Part shown: positions 12,260-25,322 of the stretch, one piece after another
How the letters are laid out: each line of letters starts with the position of its first letter
How positions within the stretch are numbered: position 1 is the first letter of the stretch
DNA from: Nageia nagi
Lineage: Eukaryota; Pinophyta
Assembly (NCBI GenBank): GCA_050084985.1
Contig: JBITNC010000001.1
Span: forward strand, 22,320,001-22,384,000
DNA: 64,000 nucleotides
Direction of reading: 5' to 3'
Program-made: the position numbers and the translations under genes
Notes under the pieces: generated by a model
Told to the model about the DNA's origin: nothing
Seen by the model: the letters and a program-made list of their open reading frames with translations, nothing else
The model's database searches: none

Positions 12260-14577
12260 TAATTTCCTTGGAATTATATGTGTACCACTTCTTTTTATTT
12301 CACCACTTTGTTTTATTTTTGATCATATCATCAAGAGTTGATAATTAGTTGGTCCTCCACGTTTTAGTGTCATACTACCTTTTTGGGTGCACAAAGACCA
12401 CCAATCACTCATCTTTCTATCTTGCATCAATCCTTGTATCATTGTGTGTTTCTATATTTTATCATCACCTTGCATTTATTATTTTATTTTCACTAGTTTT
12501 AGTCCTGATCTAGGTTAGGGTTATTAGACATTATCTTTGTTTCATGATGAAGTAAGCATATTCTTGGACATGAGTGGAAGTCATCCCCAAAGCATCTCAA
12601 CTAGACCAAGTTATTTTTTTTATATTATTTGATCTTGATTTTATGTGTGTTCTCTTTGTTGTCTTATCCTCTATGTCGATTCCTTTGTATCCTACTCAAC
12701 CAAAGAGCCCATCAATGACATTTTCGCATGTCCATTTGTGTCATTTGTCATAATACATGATCTACGATCTTTCGATGATGCTACAACCACTTGGATCTCA
12801 GTCTAAATATAGGGTTACCTTAAAATCATTCCCTTGGGATTAGTCATAGACTACAGACTATCATGGTTTCTGAGGGAAATACCATACACAATTATCGTGA
12901 TATGTGACATGGATCAATCGACGTTAATACTGTAGTATTCATCTTCATCATTTTGTGGATATTGGTCCTTCTCTAATTTATTTGTTCATTATTTTTCACT
13001 TTTATAGTTGTTTCGATGTTATGTTTATGTTCCTTTTATGCCTTTATTGTATTTTATTCAATTTCAACATGTTTGTAACTTTTATCATTTTATCAAAATT
13101 GGGTCTCATTTGCCTTTCATAAACTGGTCCAACCATGATGATTTGACAAGCAGTTTATTTCATAGGCTTCACCTTCATATTGGTATCATTAGGAAGTCAA
13201 TTTCATCTATTTTAGATCACATGTCACCTTTTTATTTACGATCTATTGGCCCTTTGCGCATGTGCGCACAAGTCACCCTAGCATATCAACCTATGTCATA
13301 TTATGGTCTCGGCTTATGAATTGTTCTTATCTTAACTCATAAGGTCCTATCATGAGATATCATACCATTTCAAGTTATTTCGTAACCATTTCATCACCTA
13401 TTTTAGTTCAAGGATGAAGTTCCCAAAATTTGGTACCCTAAAAAGTTGGCTCTTGTTTTGCCATTTTAAACATATCAAATGGTGTTTATTTTCAAATCTA
13501 TCAGTTTCTTGCCCATCATCGACCTAAATTCATTCAATATGTCAAGTTTTGTAGACTAACTCCATTGTTTGGTTAATTTTTGCAAGTGATTTGTAGGACT
13601 ACTCATAATAGTGCACTTTCTGTGTGCATTGAATGATTGTCACCTTAGGCCAAGTAGCGTTCTGTTTTGATTTCAAAAAAATCTAAATGACCTTTGTTTT
13701 ACAAACCATTTGATCATGTGATTAGATTGTACTATTGTTTATCATATAATCAAGGTAGTTTGTCAAATCGCCAATGTGGTTGCTTGTTATTATCCATCGA
13801 TGTTCTCAATTTTTCACTTTTACAAGTGTTAATTTCACTATTGTTTTGTTTGGTCCAATTCAATTACATTCTGGCAACATCCTAACCTGGTCATTATTTG
13901 TGTTCACCATGCTTAGCTTAAATCAAGTATTTCAAGGGGATATTTATGGCACGTTCCCTACCTCATTTTACACATGATCGTGGCAAAAAATACAACATTT
14001 TGACTTATTTCTTAGCATTTTCCTTATTTATTTATCCTTATGGTTTGTCCATTTTTACGTTTTGTGTCATTTATTTTATTTTTGTGTGACATTATTATCC
14101 TTGGATGTATTTTTAGTTCCTTTTGGTTGTTTTTGTGTATTTTAGTTATATTTTGTCACTTTATCTTTTTTTATGTGTATCCATTTTGTTATCTATCACT
14201 ATTTTGTGATATCTTTTGATTAATGATCATTTATGTTTTTCATTTAGTCTTTACTCCTTTGTGTGTTTAGTCATACATGTTCATTTTTCATCATATGTGA
14301 TTACACATACATGTTCATTTTAGTTTGTCTAAACATTAAATGTTCCTTTGGGGTTCATTTTAGGTGTTCCTTTAGGGTTCATTTTAATGGAAATTTAAGG
14401 TTCATTGTTGTTAAGTGCATGAATTTTTCCATACATATGTCATAAGTAAACAAATTCATCCATACACATAGTTAACATAAGAGCATAGTCACAATGCATT
14501 TATCAATATCATAGTCATACATCCATAAACATACATGTCATAAACATTTATCACCATCCATATGCATAGTCCAAAAC
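12260..14577 (+). other. T-rich non-coding 3' tail of the block A element
   Basis: No coding region. The sense strand is strongly T-rich with many TTTT and CATTTT words, shared nearly base for base with block B. The last 150 bp or so become rich in CAT words. No polypurine tract or 3' LTR is recognised before the block ends. Confidence 0.45.
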
Positions 14578-14720
14578 ATGTCATGTAATGTCATCATAAA
14601 TAGTGTCCATACATCCATCACATCATATAACATGCCTCCATAAAATATATAACAATACATAGCAAGGTCCAGTACATACATAAAGGTCCTGCATAATACA
14701 TATTTGTCTCAAATATGTAC
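14430..14720. repeat. CAT-rich low-complexity stretch
   Basis: Many imperfect repeats of CAT, CATA and CATCAT words (for example ACATCCATAAACATACATGT). The right end of block A falls inside this stretch at 14577. Low complexity may have favoured the break. Confidence 0.5.
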
Positions 14721-14789
14721 ATCATATGTTCATTGTGATGCTACAAATACATCGCATTATGGTCCTCTATCTACAACCCTAGGGTGTAT

Positions 14790-15580
14790 GATCATCATGT
14801 CTCCTACGCCGGTTATGGGGAGTGTTGGTCTCCCCTTGTTCCTATGTCTACACCCCTGATGGGCTTCTCTCTCCAACTGCTTTGGTCTATCCTACTGATA
14901 GAGGAGATCTGAAGAGTCTTCCTATGACCTATGAGATAGCTCATCTCACATGCCCTTTGACGTTGGTCCCTATCTCCCCTTTCGTCTCTATCTTTATCCT
15001 TGTGGTTGGCCTTGTGGCTATCCTTATGGTGGTGCAGGCTACCACATCGAGTGCCTCTCACTCCTTTGGCTCCTCACCATTCTTTTTGACATGCTTCGTG
15101 AGAGTGATACCATCCTCGACATCTTTGGGTCCACTAGAATCAACCCTTCCTCTATCAGTTGGTGGTGTCATTATCGTGCCCTCAATGTCACCCTATCTAC
15201 ATTATTTAGGGTCTATCATAGCTTCCTCGCTGCCTCCCTATCTTGAGGGGGTCTGCCCCCTAGAGCCTACTACCATCCCTGTAGGCTTGGCCTCTATCTG
15301 AATGGCCATGTCGGCCATCACTTATGGTTTACCCATGCCTAATCCTATCAAGAATGCATCTATCTATGTGTTGACCTCAGCTCCAAGGCCCATGACACCC
15401 TCTCCTTGTCCTCATAATGTGTCTCTCTCCCTAGCCATGGCTACAAATACCATTAGTACAATCTACATGTCACTTCGGAGAGCCCCTACCTAGCTCTCTA
15501 CTATAATCCTTATACCCTCCTTTAATATCACCTACCCCTGTAGGATGTCTACTAGTCCTTCTACCATTGCCCTAGCTACC
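14790..15580 (-). pseudogene. Decayed gag-like coding region, minus strand
   Basis: Read right to left, one minus frame stays interpretable for several hundred bases and is broken mainly by stops at plausible Gln or Arg codons. Recognisable pieces include ARAMVEGLVDIL, EGIRIIVES, VALMVFVAMARER-like text and GSRGQTPSRYGGSEEAMIDP. The composition (charged, Gln/Gly/Arg-rich, helical start) is typical of an N-terminal gag segment, but I cannot name the family. Long plus-strand frames here (14822-15301) look like shadows of this strand. It lies between block A and the copia LTR, which probably inserted next to or into it. Confidence 0.35.
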
Positions 15581-15586
15581 TACTTT

Positions 15587-16090
15587 TGAAGGGATTGAAC
15601 TATAACTAATACAATCATAAACTACCAAGATCACATATTGGAAGCCCACTCTAACATTAAGAACTCAAGCATAGACAACTCACAAATTAACTCAAGATAT
15701 AAAGTAGTTCTTCTAGGTAGGAATACATCCACTAACAAGATCTTACTTCATTCACAAAGATAACTCTCTTACAATCCTTCTAACTTCATCTTTTAATCAC
15801 TATACTAGAGCATAACTTTGCTTCTTAAATTGGTAAGTAATCACAAAGTGGGGACCTTCTATTTATAGGTAGAAATCCTCCTTTGGATCACCCTTTTAAC
15901 CATTGTACAAAGGCATTACATGCAACTCCCTTTTACCAAAGGGGCATGCTCATGAGATGGAGTGTAAGATAAGTTATATTATTATATTCACTTAAATACT
16001 TAAGGTATCTAATAATTGTATTAAGTATTAGTGAATTTACAAAGAAGAACATTACAAAATCTTTACAATAATGCATTATACATTCCAACA
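15587..16090 (-). repeat. 3' LTR of the minus-strand copia element
   Basis: On the minus strand it begins TGTTGGAATGTATAATGC right after a polypurine tract (TAAGGGGGAG, 16100-16091). It ends in CCCTTCA at 15587. Length about 504 bp. Orientation agrees with the copia coding remains at 33480-37385. The left boundary is set only by the terminal CA and is less sure. Confidence 0.6.
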
Positions 16091-16158
16091 CTCCCCCTTA
16101 ATGTAATATTGGGATAGAGTGAAGAAGAGAGAAGAAGGAGATAGTAAGAGAGTTCTTC
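16091..16158 (-). other. Short 3' internal piece of the copia element with polypurine tract
   Basis: Contains the polypurine tract next to the LTR and continues, beyond the composite gypsy insertion, at 32819. The last five bases (TCTTC, 16154-16158) are repeated at 32814-32818 as the target-site duplication of the gypsy insertion. Confidence 0.55.
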
Positions 16159-17198
16159 TGTAATATCCCCAAAACTCACAAAATGCGATTTTGTTAAAGT
16201 GTAATATTCCAAAGTTGAAATATCACTACTTAGGAATTTATAATATTTTTATATTTTTCTAACTAGCTCAATTCAAATCAGATCTGCAAATTGAACAAGG
16301 AATAGAGCCTGAAATGAATTTTATTCTTCAAGAGCTGGGACGTCCCTAATGGATAAGTACAATACTCAAGGAAAAATACCCAAATGCTCAAGAGGGGGGA
16401 CGTTTGCCCTCACAAGGCAGATTTGGATGATCTGGCCTTGCAAGTTCTTCAACCTCTTCTCCCCAATGTTGGACAAGCCTCCTCACACTAATTCGACTGG
16501 TTTAGATCTAGGACGTGCCTCCTCACACTGATTTGGCAGGTTAGATCTGGATCTGGAATATGGTTGCACTGGCTGGATCTAGATCTGCCCCATTGGTTGG
16601 ATCTGGATCAGGGATGGAATAGTTCCACCACACTGGCTCGAGCTACTGTCCTAGCTTAGGTAAGAACTCCTCCACACTGGCTCAAGCTCTCCCACTAAGC
16701 TAGCTGGAAAGCTGCAACAACCTTAGCTGCTGACCCTCAGAAAGAGATAAACTCTGATGATCTTCAAGCATGCTTGCAAATGATGCATCTTATCTCCTTT
16801 TATAACAAGATCTCTCATACCTTGGAATCACCCAAAGTGCAACATCCCTCTTCTGGTGTCTTGGGATGACAAATTAAATCATCTAGGGACCCAGGAAGCC
16901 CAACGTCGCACAATGGTTGCCTAGAGATGTCAAATTACAAGATCAATGGCTCATAAATGCAACATCCCATTATGAGAGACTAATATTGCATTAATTACAA
17001 ATAATTGAGCCAGATTAATTAAATAAAATCCAAGGGTGAGTGCCTCAAGGGTCTTTTTAGCCTTGGTTACAGAAATAAATGCAAAATATTAATAAAATAC
17101 TCCTAAATTAATTTATTTTTGGTTTCTCCTCCTTTGCCATGAACGTCACACTCCAAGAGGAGAGAAAGTGAACATTTTACAAATTTGGGGACATTACA
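16159..17198 (-). repeat. LTR1 (3' LTR) of the composite gypsy element
   Basis: Inverted ends TGTAATATCCCC at 16159 and GGGGACATTACA ending at 17198; 1,040 bp. On the minus strand it is preceded by a polypurine tract (AGGAAGGGGAGAC, about 17211-17199), as expected for a 3' LTR. It has no copy of the 32-bp repeat that varies in LTR2 and LTR3. Confidence 0.85.
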
Positions 17199-19611
17199 AG
17201 TCTCCCCTTCCTAAATTGCTTGTCCCCAAGCAAGTTAATATAAATTGGCCCTTCTCTTTCCCATCCTGAAAAGTTGTAATGCGGATGAAAGAACAAGGAG
17301 AAAGAGTTCCAATTTTTTGCTCCAAGTGATTGCCAAAATGTCTACCTTCATAGCTCCACAACCCAACGTCCAATTCCTGAATGAAATCAAGGAGTGCTAG
17401 TGGGTTATCTTCTATCCAAGACTGTGTCACATGATGGGAGGGAGAATCTGCAATTTCAGCAAGCATGAATGCATTCGTCCCAACATCCCAATGGTCTAAG
17501 TGGCTGAGTGGTTCACAAGGAAAAGTATGATGAAGTAATACCAAATCTCCAATCCTTCTATTTCTCATTTTAAACAAGATGATGGACAATTTGTCCCAAA
17601 AAATTTTGCAGCAATATACTTGTAACAGGGACATATATGCCAAAGAGAAGTAAATCTGACCAGCAAGTATTATCACTTGTTTCCAATCTTCAATCAACCT
17701 CCAACTTATTATCCAGAAAAAGAACACTCTTAACCAATTCGTTAGTGGCTGAGCAAATTTGGGCGTGTTACCTTGGGACTGGGTGACGTCTTGCATGGTA
17801 GTTCTATTTGCGATGTGAGGAATGATTCGATGTTGCTACTTTGGATCTTCTATTACTTCTAATCGATGGGCTTGTGAAGTGGCCCTATTGCTACCCTGCA
17901 ATCCTCTCATGATGACCTCCTTTCCATTTGCCAGGAACTTCATTTCCAAGGTGTCATAATTTGTCCTAATCTCCCCCAAAGTTTTCAGCCATTGAATTCC
18001 AAAGACCATGTGCAAGGTCCCTCCCATGGGATATACATAGAAATCACTTCTCATGGAGTAATTGTTGGTCTCAACTGGAAGTTGTCTAATCACCTTATTG
18101 CAAAATGAGATCTGGCCATTAGCATTGGCCACATTAAATCCTTCAAAAACATCCATCCTTACTCCTTTCTCAGCAGCAAACAAAGCATCAATGAAGTTGT
18201 GAGATGCCCCTCCATCGATAAGAATAGTCACTTCTTCTCCTAGACCTCTTCCCTGAATGCGTAATGTGGGGCAATGGGGTGCTCCAATAATGGTGGCCAA
18301 GGTGCCGTGAGTGGAAAACTCTTCCATAAATTCTGAAATGCTCCACAGATCTGATTCAGGTTCCTCCATCTCCACTACCTCTACATAACTAAGCTGCACC
18401 TTCCCATTGCAGCGATGGCCTGGCTCCCATGATCCTCTGTAGACAAAGCACATTTTTCTTCTTCTCATTTCAGAACGTAAGATCTCCTGATCCCTTTGTG
18501 TCTGATCCAACGACCATGCATTTCTCCTTGGTGGAGATGTGAGCCTTCTTTGGCTCCCAATTGTTTTACTTGCTGGCATAATTTATTGCTGGGGTGGCTG
18601 CATCCTTCCTTGATTGCTCTTTCCTTGGATCAGACTAGTTGATTCAAGTGCTACGACCCTTCTGATTGCCTCATCAAGATCATTTGGCTCAAATGCTTTG
18701 ATAGATGCTCTGATATTTTCATTCAAACCCTCCATGAAGATAGCCATCCTTCTAGCTTCTGACAGATCTGAAACCATAACAGAAACATTCATAAACTCAT
18801 CTACATATTCTTTAACTGTACCTTTCTGTTGGATCTTGGTGAGCTCATGGAAGTAACTTTCTTCAGTATTCTTTTCAAAATGTTCCAGCAACCTTTGGCA
18901 AAATTCACCAAAAGTTGAGATCTGGTCATGCCCCAACATTTTCAATCCATGGTGCCACCACTCATAGGCTCATTCCTTCAGGGAGAGTGTGGCAAAACAT
19001 ATGGCCTCATCTTCTACCATGGAATTGAAAGACAGGTACATTTGGAGCTGGTGAATCCATCCTCTTACCGAGATCCTCGCACCTCCATCAAATTTCTCTA
19101 ATTGGATCTTCTGCAATGGCTCCTTAAAGATAGGTGGGCATCCTCCTTGTCCTCCCTCCAATTATCCACAAAATTCTTGGAAAGATATGATGTTTTTGTA
19201 CTCTACTGGTTTGGCCATGTACTCATCGAACAATTGGTCGAACCTCTCCCGATGTCTCCGATAGATCTCCTCTGGATCTTCCTCTTTTCTGAAAAGAGGC
19301 TTAGGTGGAACAGGTACAGACTTCCAGTAACAAGATCTAGCCCCAAATGAGCTCTCTCCTTGGCCGTTTCTATTCTCCTAGCTAGGTGGTGGAGTTTGGT
19401 TCCCTCTTTGGGACGTGAGTATCTGCAATTGCTCCGTCATCTTCCTTAATGCATCCAAGATGGCTATGTTGGAATCGACCATGTTCCCTTGTCCGACTTC
19501 CTCCCACTCTTCAGATCCCTCCAGATCTGTTACGTCTCTCTCCTCCAAGCTCAGCTGGTAATCAGGATCACTTCTTCCTCTCAAGTAGTAATTATGGATC
19601 TTGGATGGCAT
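17194..19611 (-). pseudogene. Gag-protease-X polyprotein of the composite gypsy element, stops in frame
   Basis: One reading frame of about 806 codons runs from ATG 19611 to TAA at 17196-17194 with five in-frame stops and no frameshift. Order: N-terminal charged region (HNYYLRGRSDP), gag core at about 19100-18600 (WIHQLQMYLSFN, YEWWHHGLKMLG), a zinc knuckle of CFxC...WxPGHRC type whose second Cys is Tyr (CFVYRGSWEPGHRC), then a retropepsin segment with LIDGGASHNFID. A 200-residue tail that I cannot assign follows directly (MRNRRIGDLVLLHH ... NLGRGDL). RT, RNase H and integrase are absent. The terminal codons overlap the polypurine tract and first LTR bases. The stop at 19380-19378 corresponds to a Trp codon in the partial copy at 31383-31673. 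Confidence 0.8.
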
Positions 19612-19638
19612 GAGCTAATACAGGCTGGCAGGAAAATT

Positions 19639-19651
19639 GGCTCTGATACCA
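19639..19651 (-). other. Primer-binding site (initiator-Met tRNA)
   Basis: TGGTATCAGAGCC on the minus strand, one base from the end of LTR2. It is complementary to the 3' end of plant initiator methionine tRNA, which primes minus-strand synthesis in many gypsy and copia elements. It fixes LTR2 as a 5' LTR. Confidence 0.85.
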
Positions 19652-19652
19652 C

Positions 19653-20412
19653 TGTAATATCCCAAAACTCACAAAATGCGATTTTGTTAGTGTAATATTC
19701 CAAAGTTGAAATATCACTAAGGAATTTATATATATTTTTATGTTTTTCTAACTAGCTCAATTCAAATCAGATATGCAAATTGAACAAGAAATAGAGCTAG
19801 AAATGAATTTTATTCTTTAAGAGCTGGGACGTCCCAAATGGACAAGTACAATACTCAAGGAAAAATACCCAAATGCTCAAGAGGGGGGACGTTTGCCCTC
19901 ACAAGGTAGATTTGGATGATCTGGCCCTGCAAGTTCTTTAACCTCTTCTCCCCAATGCTGGACGAGCCTCCTCACATTGATTCAGCTGGTCTGGATCTAG
20001 GATGTACCTCCTCACACTGATTTGGCAGGTTAGATTTGGATCTAGAATATGGCCGCACTGGTTGGATCTAGATCTACCCCACTGGTTGGATTTAGATCTA
20101 CCCCATTGGTTGGATCTGGATCACGGATAGAATAGTTCCACCACACTAGCTCGAACTATTCTAGTAACTCCACCTCACTGGCTCAAGCTACTCTAGTAAC
20201 TCCACCTCACTGGCTCAAGCTACTCTAGCAACTCCACCTCACTAACTCGAGCTACTGTCCTAGCTTAGGTAAGAACTCCTCCACACTGGCTCGAGCTCTC
20301 CCACTAAGCTAGCTGGAAAGTTGCAACTCCCCTAGCTGCTAACCCCCAGAAAGAGATAAACTCTGATGATCTTTAAGCATGCTCGCAAATGATGCATCCC
20401 ATCTCCTTTTAT
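19653..20412 (-). repeat. LTR2, truncated, of the composite gypsy element
   Basis: Matches LTR1 and LTR3 from TGTAATATCCC at 19653 up to ATCTCCTTTTAT at 20412, where it is cut. The part corresponding to 16804-17198 of LTR1 (about 395 bp, U3 end) is missing. Two filler bases (TT) separate it from block B. It shares more variants with LTR3 than with LTR1 and also has an extra copy of a roughly 27-bp GGTTGGATCTAGATCTACC unit near 20060-20110. Confidence 0.85.
20154..20253. repeat. Three 32-bp tandem repeats in LTR2
   Basis: Unit ACTCTAGTAACTCCACCTCA plus CTGGCTCAAGCT, three times. The same place has two units in LTR3 (about 32199-32263) and none in LTR1. Confidence 0.8.
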
Positions 20413-23400
20413 TTTATAAAAGTAAACTTAAAGGTAAATTATATTAATAGAGATCAGCTAATCTATGAAACTTAAAAATAAAATAAAATTAATATATTAT
20501 AAAAATATCAACTTAAAACTTAATATTCATCTTTCCTATACAATCTCAAAAAGGAAATATTCATTACAAAATTCAGAACTACTTCATTTGATGTGTATAT
20601 AAGTAGATGGAAAATACTGAGTTCAAGTTAATGAGCTTAGAAACAATTGTTCAAACATATAACTTTTTTAAATATTTAAACGTCTTCTAATAAATTCTTC
20701 AAACCAATTCAATCTAAAAGAGTGTGAAGAAAACAACATCATCACTTAATTTATAAATTTAAAATATTTTATTTTTTACTATTCTCTCGAGATTTTAAAA
20801 TAAATCTTTTCAACATCACTTTCTCCCAACTCTTCAAAATAAATAAGATAAAACTAAACAATAGCCTAAATTTCTGTAAAATATAAATTGTAATAGTTGT
20901 CCTTCATGAAAAAACAAATGACATTTACTCCTCTGAAAGTTTGGTTGTAATACTTCACCATGTTGTTTACTGCAGAGCCTGGGTTTTCTTTCTACGATGA
21001 AAACACGTTTCTTGATATGATTGGAGAGAGCGGCCTGCTAAAATGACTTATCAGACTGTCGCAAATAAAGTTGCCCTTCTCCTTATCGCCAAGACTAAAC
21101 CATAAATAAATTTACACAGTTTTCCACATGGAAAGACTTCAAGCCAAAGTAGAGCCAAATCCTTCAAACTATGTCGGTCGAACAAGCTATCTCATCAGTA
21201 CCTATGAGACTGGATAGTCAAGTAGTGAGAGTCTTTACAAAGAAAGCGTTTATTTTACTTGGTCGCATATTCCTTTCCACTAAATGTGTGAATGAGAACA
21301 TTAGACGTGACAAGACTCTGACTAAACTGAAATTGTGTGCAATAACTAATATTTCTAATTCAGTATTTTACATCTGACGGACTTCTCTTCCAGTGGAATA
21401 TCCAGAGATAGATTTGGTGTTATATTTGAAAACTTTCGCGGTTAGAAGGACAGTTGTTTCGATCGGAAAGACTCTAGAGAAAGTAAAATTTGGAACCTCT
21501 CAAATTATATGACGCCATTCTGTTCTCGATTTCGCTATCAAGGCTCGTGACTCTAGTACGTACCGCCATTCCTGAATGATTTTAAGGGATGGCCGCCGCG
21601 TTTTGGTATGGGCCACACGCAACTACAGTCCCATCTCCCATGTGTCTTGTGTGTATGTAATAATTAATTATCATGACGTCTAGTATGTATATATTAATAA
21701 ATTATCATGAACCATACCGTCTGAACTCTACTTCCTCAATGGCGGGCGCAGTAGTTGAGATGAAAACGCCAGATGTCGAAATACATCAATATTAGATGAC
21801 CACAACACATATTTCAAAGTAGCTTGATTCGACTGGACTGTTTCCTCGGGATGCTTGTAACTTGTAGCCAATCCCTAATAAAATAAATAAATAAAACAGC
21901 CATTCGTACCCGAAATGTGTTCAATGTCGGAATGCTTTGTTTTGGATTTGCAGTAGATATGCGCTCTTCCCTCCAGAATTAGCGGGCAAAGGGGCTATCG
22001 ACTTCGTAACAAATACAGATGGGTCTCTCTTGGGTCCCAGATTGGAACGCCGACAAGGGAAAGGAAGGAAAGTCGTCGAATGATCGGGCAATCTCAGATC
22101 CACACAATTTCAGCAGGTTACATGGTGTCAGGTCAGATCACAGAATTTTATATTTATCAGGTTTATTATATTATAATGTTCGTTATTTATTTAATTTAAT
22201 TAATTATTTTATATTTATCTTGAAGTTAGCTAGATAAATGACATATCAAATCAATTGGCACTTCTATCCATGAATGAATTCATTCAGAATTTGAAAGGAT
22301 TTAATCAACAGAAGAAAATGTTGTCTAGGAGTTAAAAGGCGTTCTCCAATAAAAACACTATTTGCGTGTCTGAAACATAGGTAAAATTATCTATTAATCA
22401 CAATGTTATAAAATTTTAAAAATATAATGTGACATTAAATTTTATTATATATGTGGGTTGAAATTATTTAAGAATTGTGAATTGAGTATATTGCAAACGA
22501 TCACTCGAGGTTTAACCAAAGAAAAAATAAAATAAATACAAAGAGTGTATAACATGTTTTACGAGGATGAGAGAGGTTAGCTTTAAGTGGGACTCACTCT
22601 CAATCTCATTTACTAGTTTCCCCTAACATTGGAGATTGATGAATCACTATTGAAGAAGTCAAAAATTTATCTCTACTTATCATTATTTTGAAATCCCAAT
22701 GATCTATGGATGCATTGTCTAGTGACCTTATTGATTTTTGGATGGTCTAATGCCTGTCATTTTCATGTTTGGATGGTCTAATGCTTTTCATTTTCAATCA
22801 ATATTAATATCTCACTTTTTGGACTTCTTGCTTTGCACACTTTCTCATGACGTCTACGATTACTGTAATTTACTACGTGCATCCGTACCTACAACATCAA
22901 TTTCAAAGGTTTACATCAAGATTTGAGCCTCCATCTTCAAGCCATGGGATCACTTCTCTATGCTCCATGGATTGACGTACCTTGTGGTTAATTGATAAGC
23001 TTATGTTATTGATCCTTGATTTCATGGGTATTTGTAGGTTTAAAAATTTAAATAATCTCCATTGAAGACTTGTATCCTTTATTGAATTGTATACTCATAA
23101 TTGTTTGGCATATAGGCACATTTAGGCTAATCTTCATACTTAGGGTCTCAACTTAGGGTTTGACCTTCAAGGTCTAAACCTTAGGGTTTGAAGGATATTT
23201 ATTTTTTAATGAGCATTTCTAGCATTAGATCTAGGGTTCTTTGCTTTGTATCTATTATTATCATCATCATATTTGATCATTTAGGAAAATCTTTATGCAT
23301 GTATAAGCTTTAATCAATCTTTATCCTATCATTGTCAATATTTTCATTTAACATCATCAAATTTGCTTACAAAAGCTTATTCTATAGTCCATATTTCAAG

Positions 23401-25322
23401 ATCATATTTGCATAATAGGCATTTATATCTTTTCTACCACCCTCTTGATTGTGGGCAAAGGAGGCTTACAACCCTTTTGAGTTGGGGTTTAACCCCACTT
23501 GGATGGTCACAAGGTCCCAAGGACTTGTGATTTGAAGTCTCCATTAATCTTTTGTCTTTCCTTGTAGGTCTAGATAGCTTCTTGCATCATTAAACTACAA
23601 AGGACAATTGTGAAACCCTATCTTTTTCAATTTTGTCAATATCTCACATAGGAAAATTAGATTCAAATGTATAAAGATTCTTGGAGTTGCTCATAGGTGT
23701 TTTGAGTGGTTCATATGCCGGGATTTTGAGTCATTTACAATTGGCAATTACGATAGGACCTATTGTTCCTAGGCCCATAAGACAAAAGAGGATTCCCTAA
23801 GCCTTTTATCTTATTTTTGTGGCCTTTAATTTGTAGATGTTTCCTTTATTTTAGAGAGTTCTTGCAGTTGAATTTTGTTAAAATTTGTAGGATAATCTAC
23901 TAGGCATGGACATAACCTAATCTAAAAATCTTGAGGGCCCAATGTCACTACAGAGCAAATCATCCATCTACAAGTCAATCTTGATTGTAAATCACCCATC
24001 TGTAGGATGATCTGAAGGTTGTTCGAATGACCTTGTAGTCTTCTTATTATAAGACAAATTTGTCTTTAACTTATTTTGAGTTTTATTTTTGTGCTTTCTA
24101 CATTTAGATTCACATTTTTATTAATGACAACAATCCATTATTGGTTTTGGTTTGTAAAATTTGAGTTTCCTTGTCATAGGATTTGTCTTTTCATCCTTCT
24201 CATAGGATTTCTACTTTAGTTTAAATTTCCAATTTTAAATTTTATCTCTGAGTGCATTATGGTCATCCAGATGAATTCTGATCGTTCAAATGATTATCAC
24301 TTTTGCCACCAATCATCCATGTAGTGAATGATTCTATGATAGAGCCTTGTAACCTTCATTTCATCCACCAAACTTGGAGCGGGAAGGAATGTTCTTAGAT
24401 AGGTGAGTTGTTGAATCTCTTTCAGCACCTAGTCCATATAGTTTGGTTGCTCTCTTCATCTAGGATTGCTACTCTTTAGTGAATTTTGCATTGCATATTG
24501 GCAGGTGTGTTGCATACACATTGAAGTCTACTTTGGTGTTTAAAATTCTAAATCTTACGAAATAGTTTTTTTTTGGTATCTTTATTGTTTGCTTGGTGCA
24601 TACAAAAGATTGCTACACTTGCATTATTTCTCATTTGGAAAGAAAAGAAAGCAATTTATTATTTTAGCATACTTGGGTGGGAGTGCCTTGATTTTGTTTT
24701 GAAAAGACAAATAGTTGGGGGTGTAATTGCATTGCATATCATTGTAGGGTTGCACATCATATTTGCTTATTGCACCAAAGTCCTCACAAGCTTAGGGAGT
24801 ATCTAGGGCACATGGATTTCATCACCATGGCCTAACCCATATTTGAATTTCATCATCGAAGTGGGAGCCCCCCTCTATTGATGATGTGTGTCATACAAGT
24901 ACTTGAGTACCCTAGAAAAATGATTCACACCCTTAGAGATTGATCCTTACATTATTAACATTTGACTAGAATCATTTTTAGGGAAACATAATAAGATCAT
25001 GTTACAATTTACAAGTGCATTATTAAAATCAACCCTCATTAAAAAAGATAGTTTCAAATTGAACAAAGAAGCAATTAGAAAGATAATCACCATTGCTATC
25101 TCACACCATTGTTTCTTATCATTCATATTTATCTATTAAAGTGGGTGTTATCATTTAGGATTTGTGACATTACTTGCATACACATTAAACAAGATCTTAT
25201 AACAAAATTTTAGGCTTCTTGTTGGGTAATTTATTACTTTTGTATTATTTCATTTTCATATTGGTACACTTTAAAGTTTATTTAAAAGTGCTTAATAACT
25301 TAATTTACCCTGCTTTACAGTC

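Larger units (their letters stand above)
2206..14577 (+). repeat. Block A: 12.4-kb segment duplicated at 20415-31382
   Basis: Direct repeat of block B, alignable from TATAAAAGTAAACTT at 2206 (20415 in B) to CCATATGCATAGTCCAAAAC ending at 14577 (31382 in B). Stretches compared by eye differ by about 1-2%. Block A carries two segments missing from B: about 280 bp at 3878-4157, and about 1.17 kb between two tandem repeats (near 4568-5741). B carries a 38-bp tandem duplication that A lacks. The content is a CpG-richer possible gene relic on the left, a tandem duplication, a long leader, a decayed gag-protease region and a T-rich 3' tail. The flanks of A and B are unrelated, so this is a duplication and not one locus read twice. 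Confidence 0.95.

Noticed and set aside
12260-14577. Hydrophobic open frames (for example 13008-13319) as genes
   Set aside because: Phe/Ile/Leu-rich frames are expected from a T-rich strand; no motif, start context or conservation beyond the block copy.
14822-15301. 159-codon plus-strand Ser/Thr/Pro/Leu-rich open frame as a membrane protein
   Set aside because: No start context, no family, and the opposite strand gives a better gag-like reading.
20154-20253. CRISPR-like array from the 32-bp repeats
   Set aside because: The units are head-to-tail with no unique spacers, and lie within a plant LTR.
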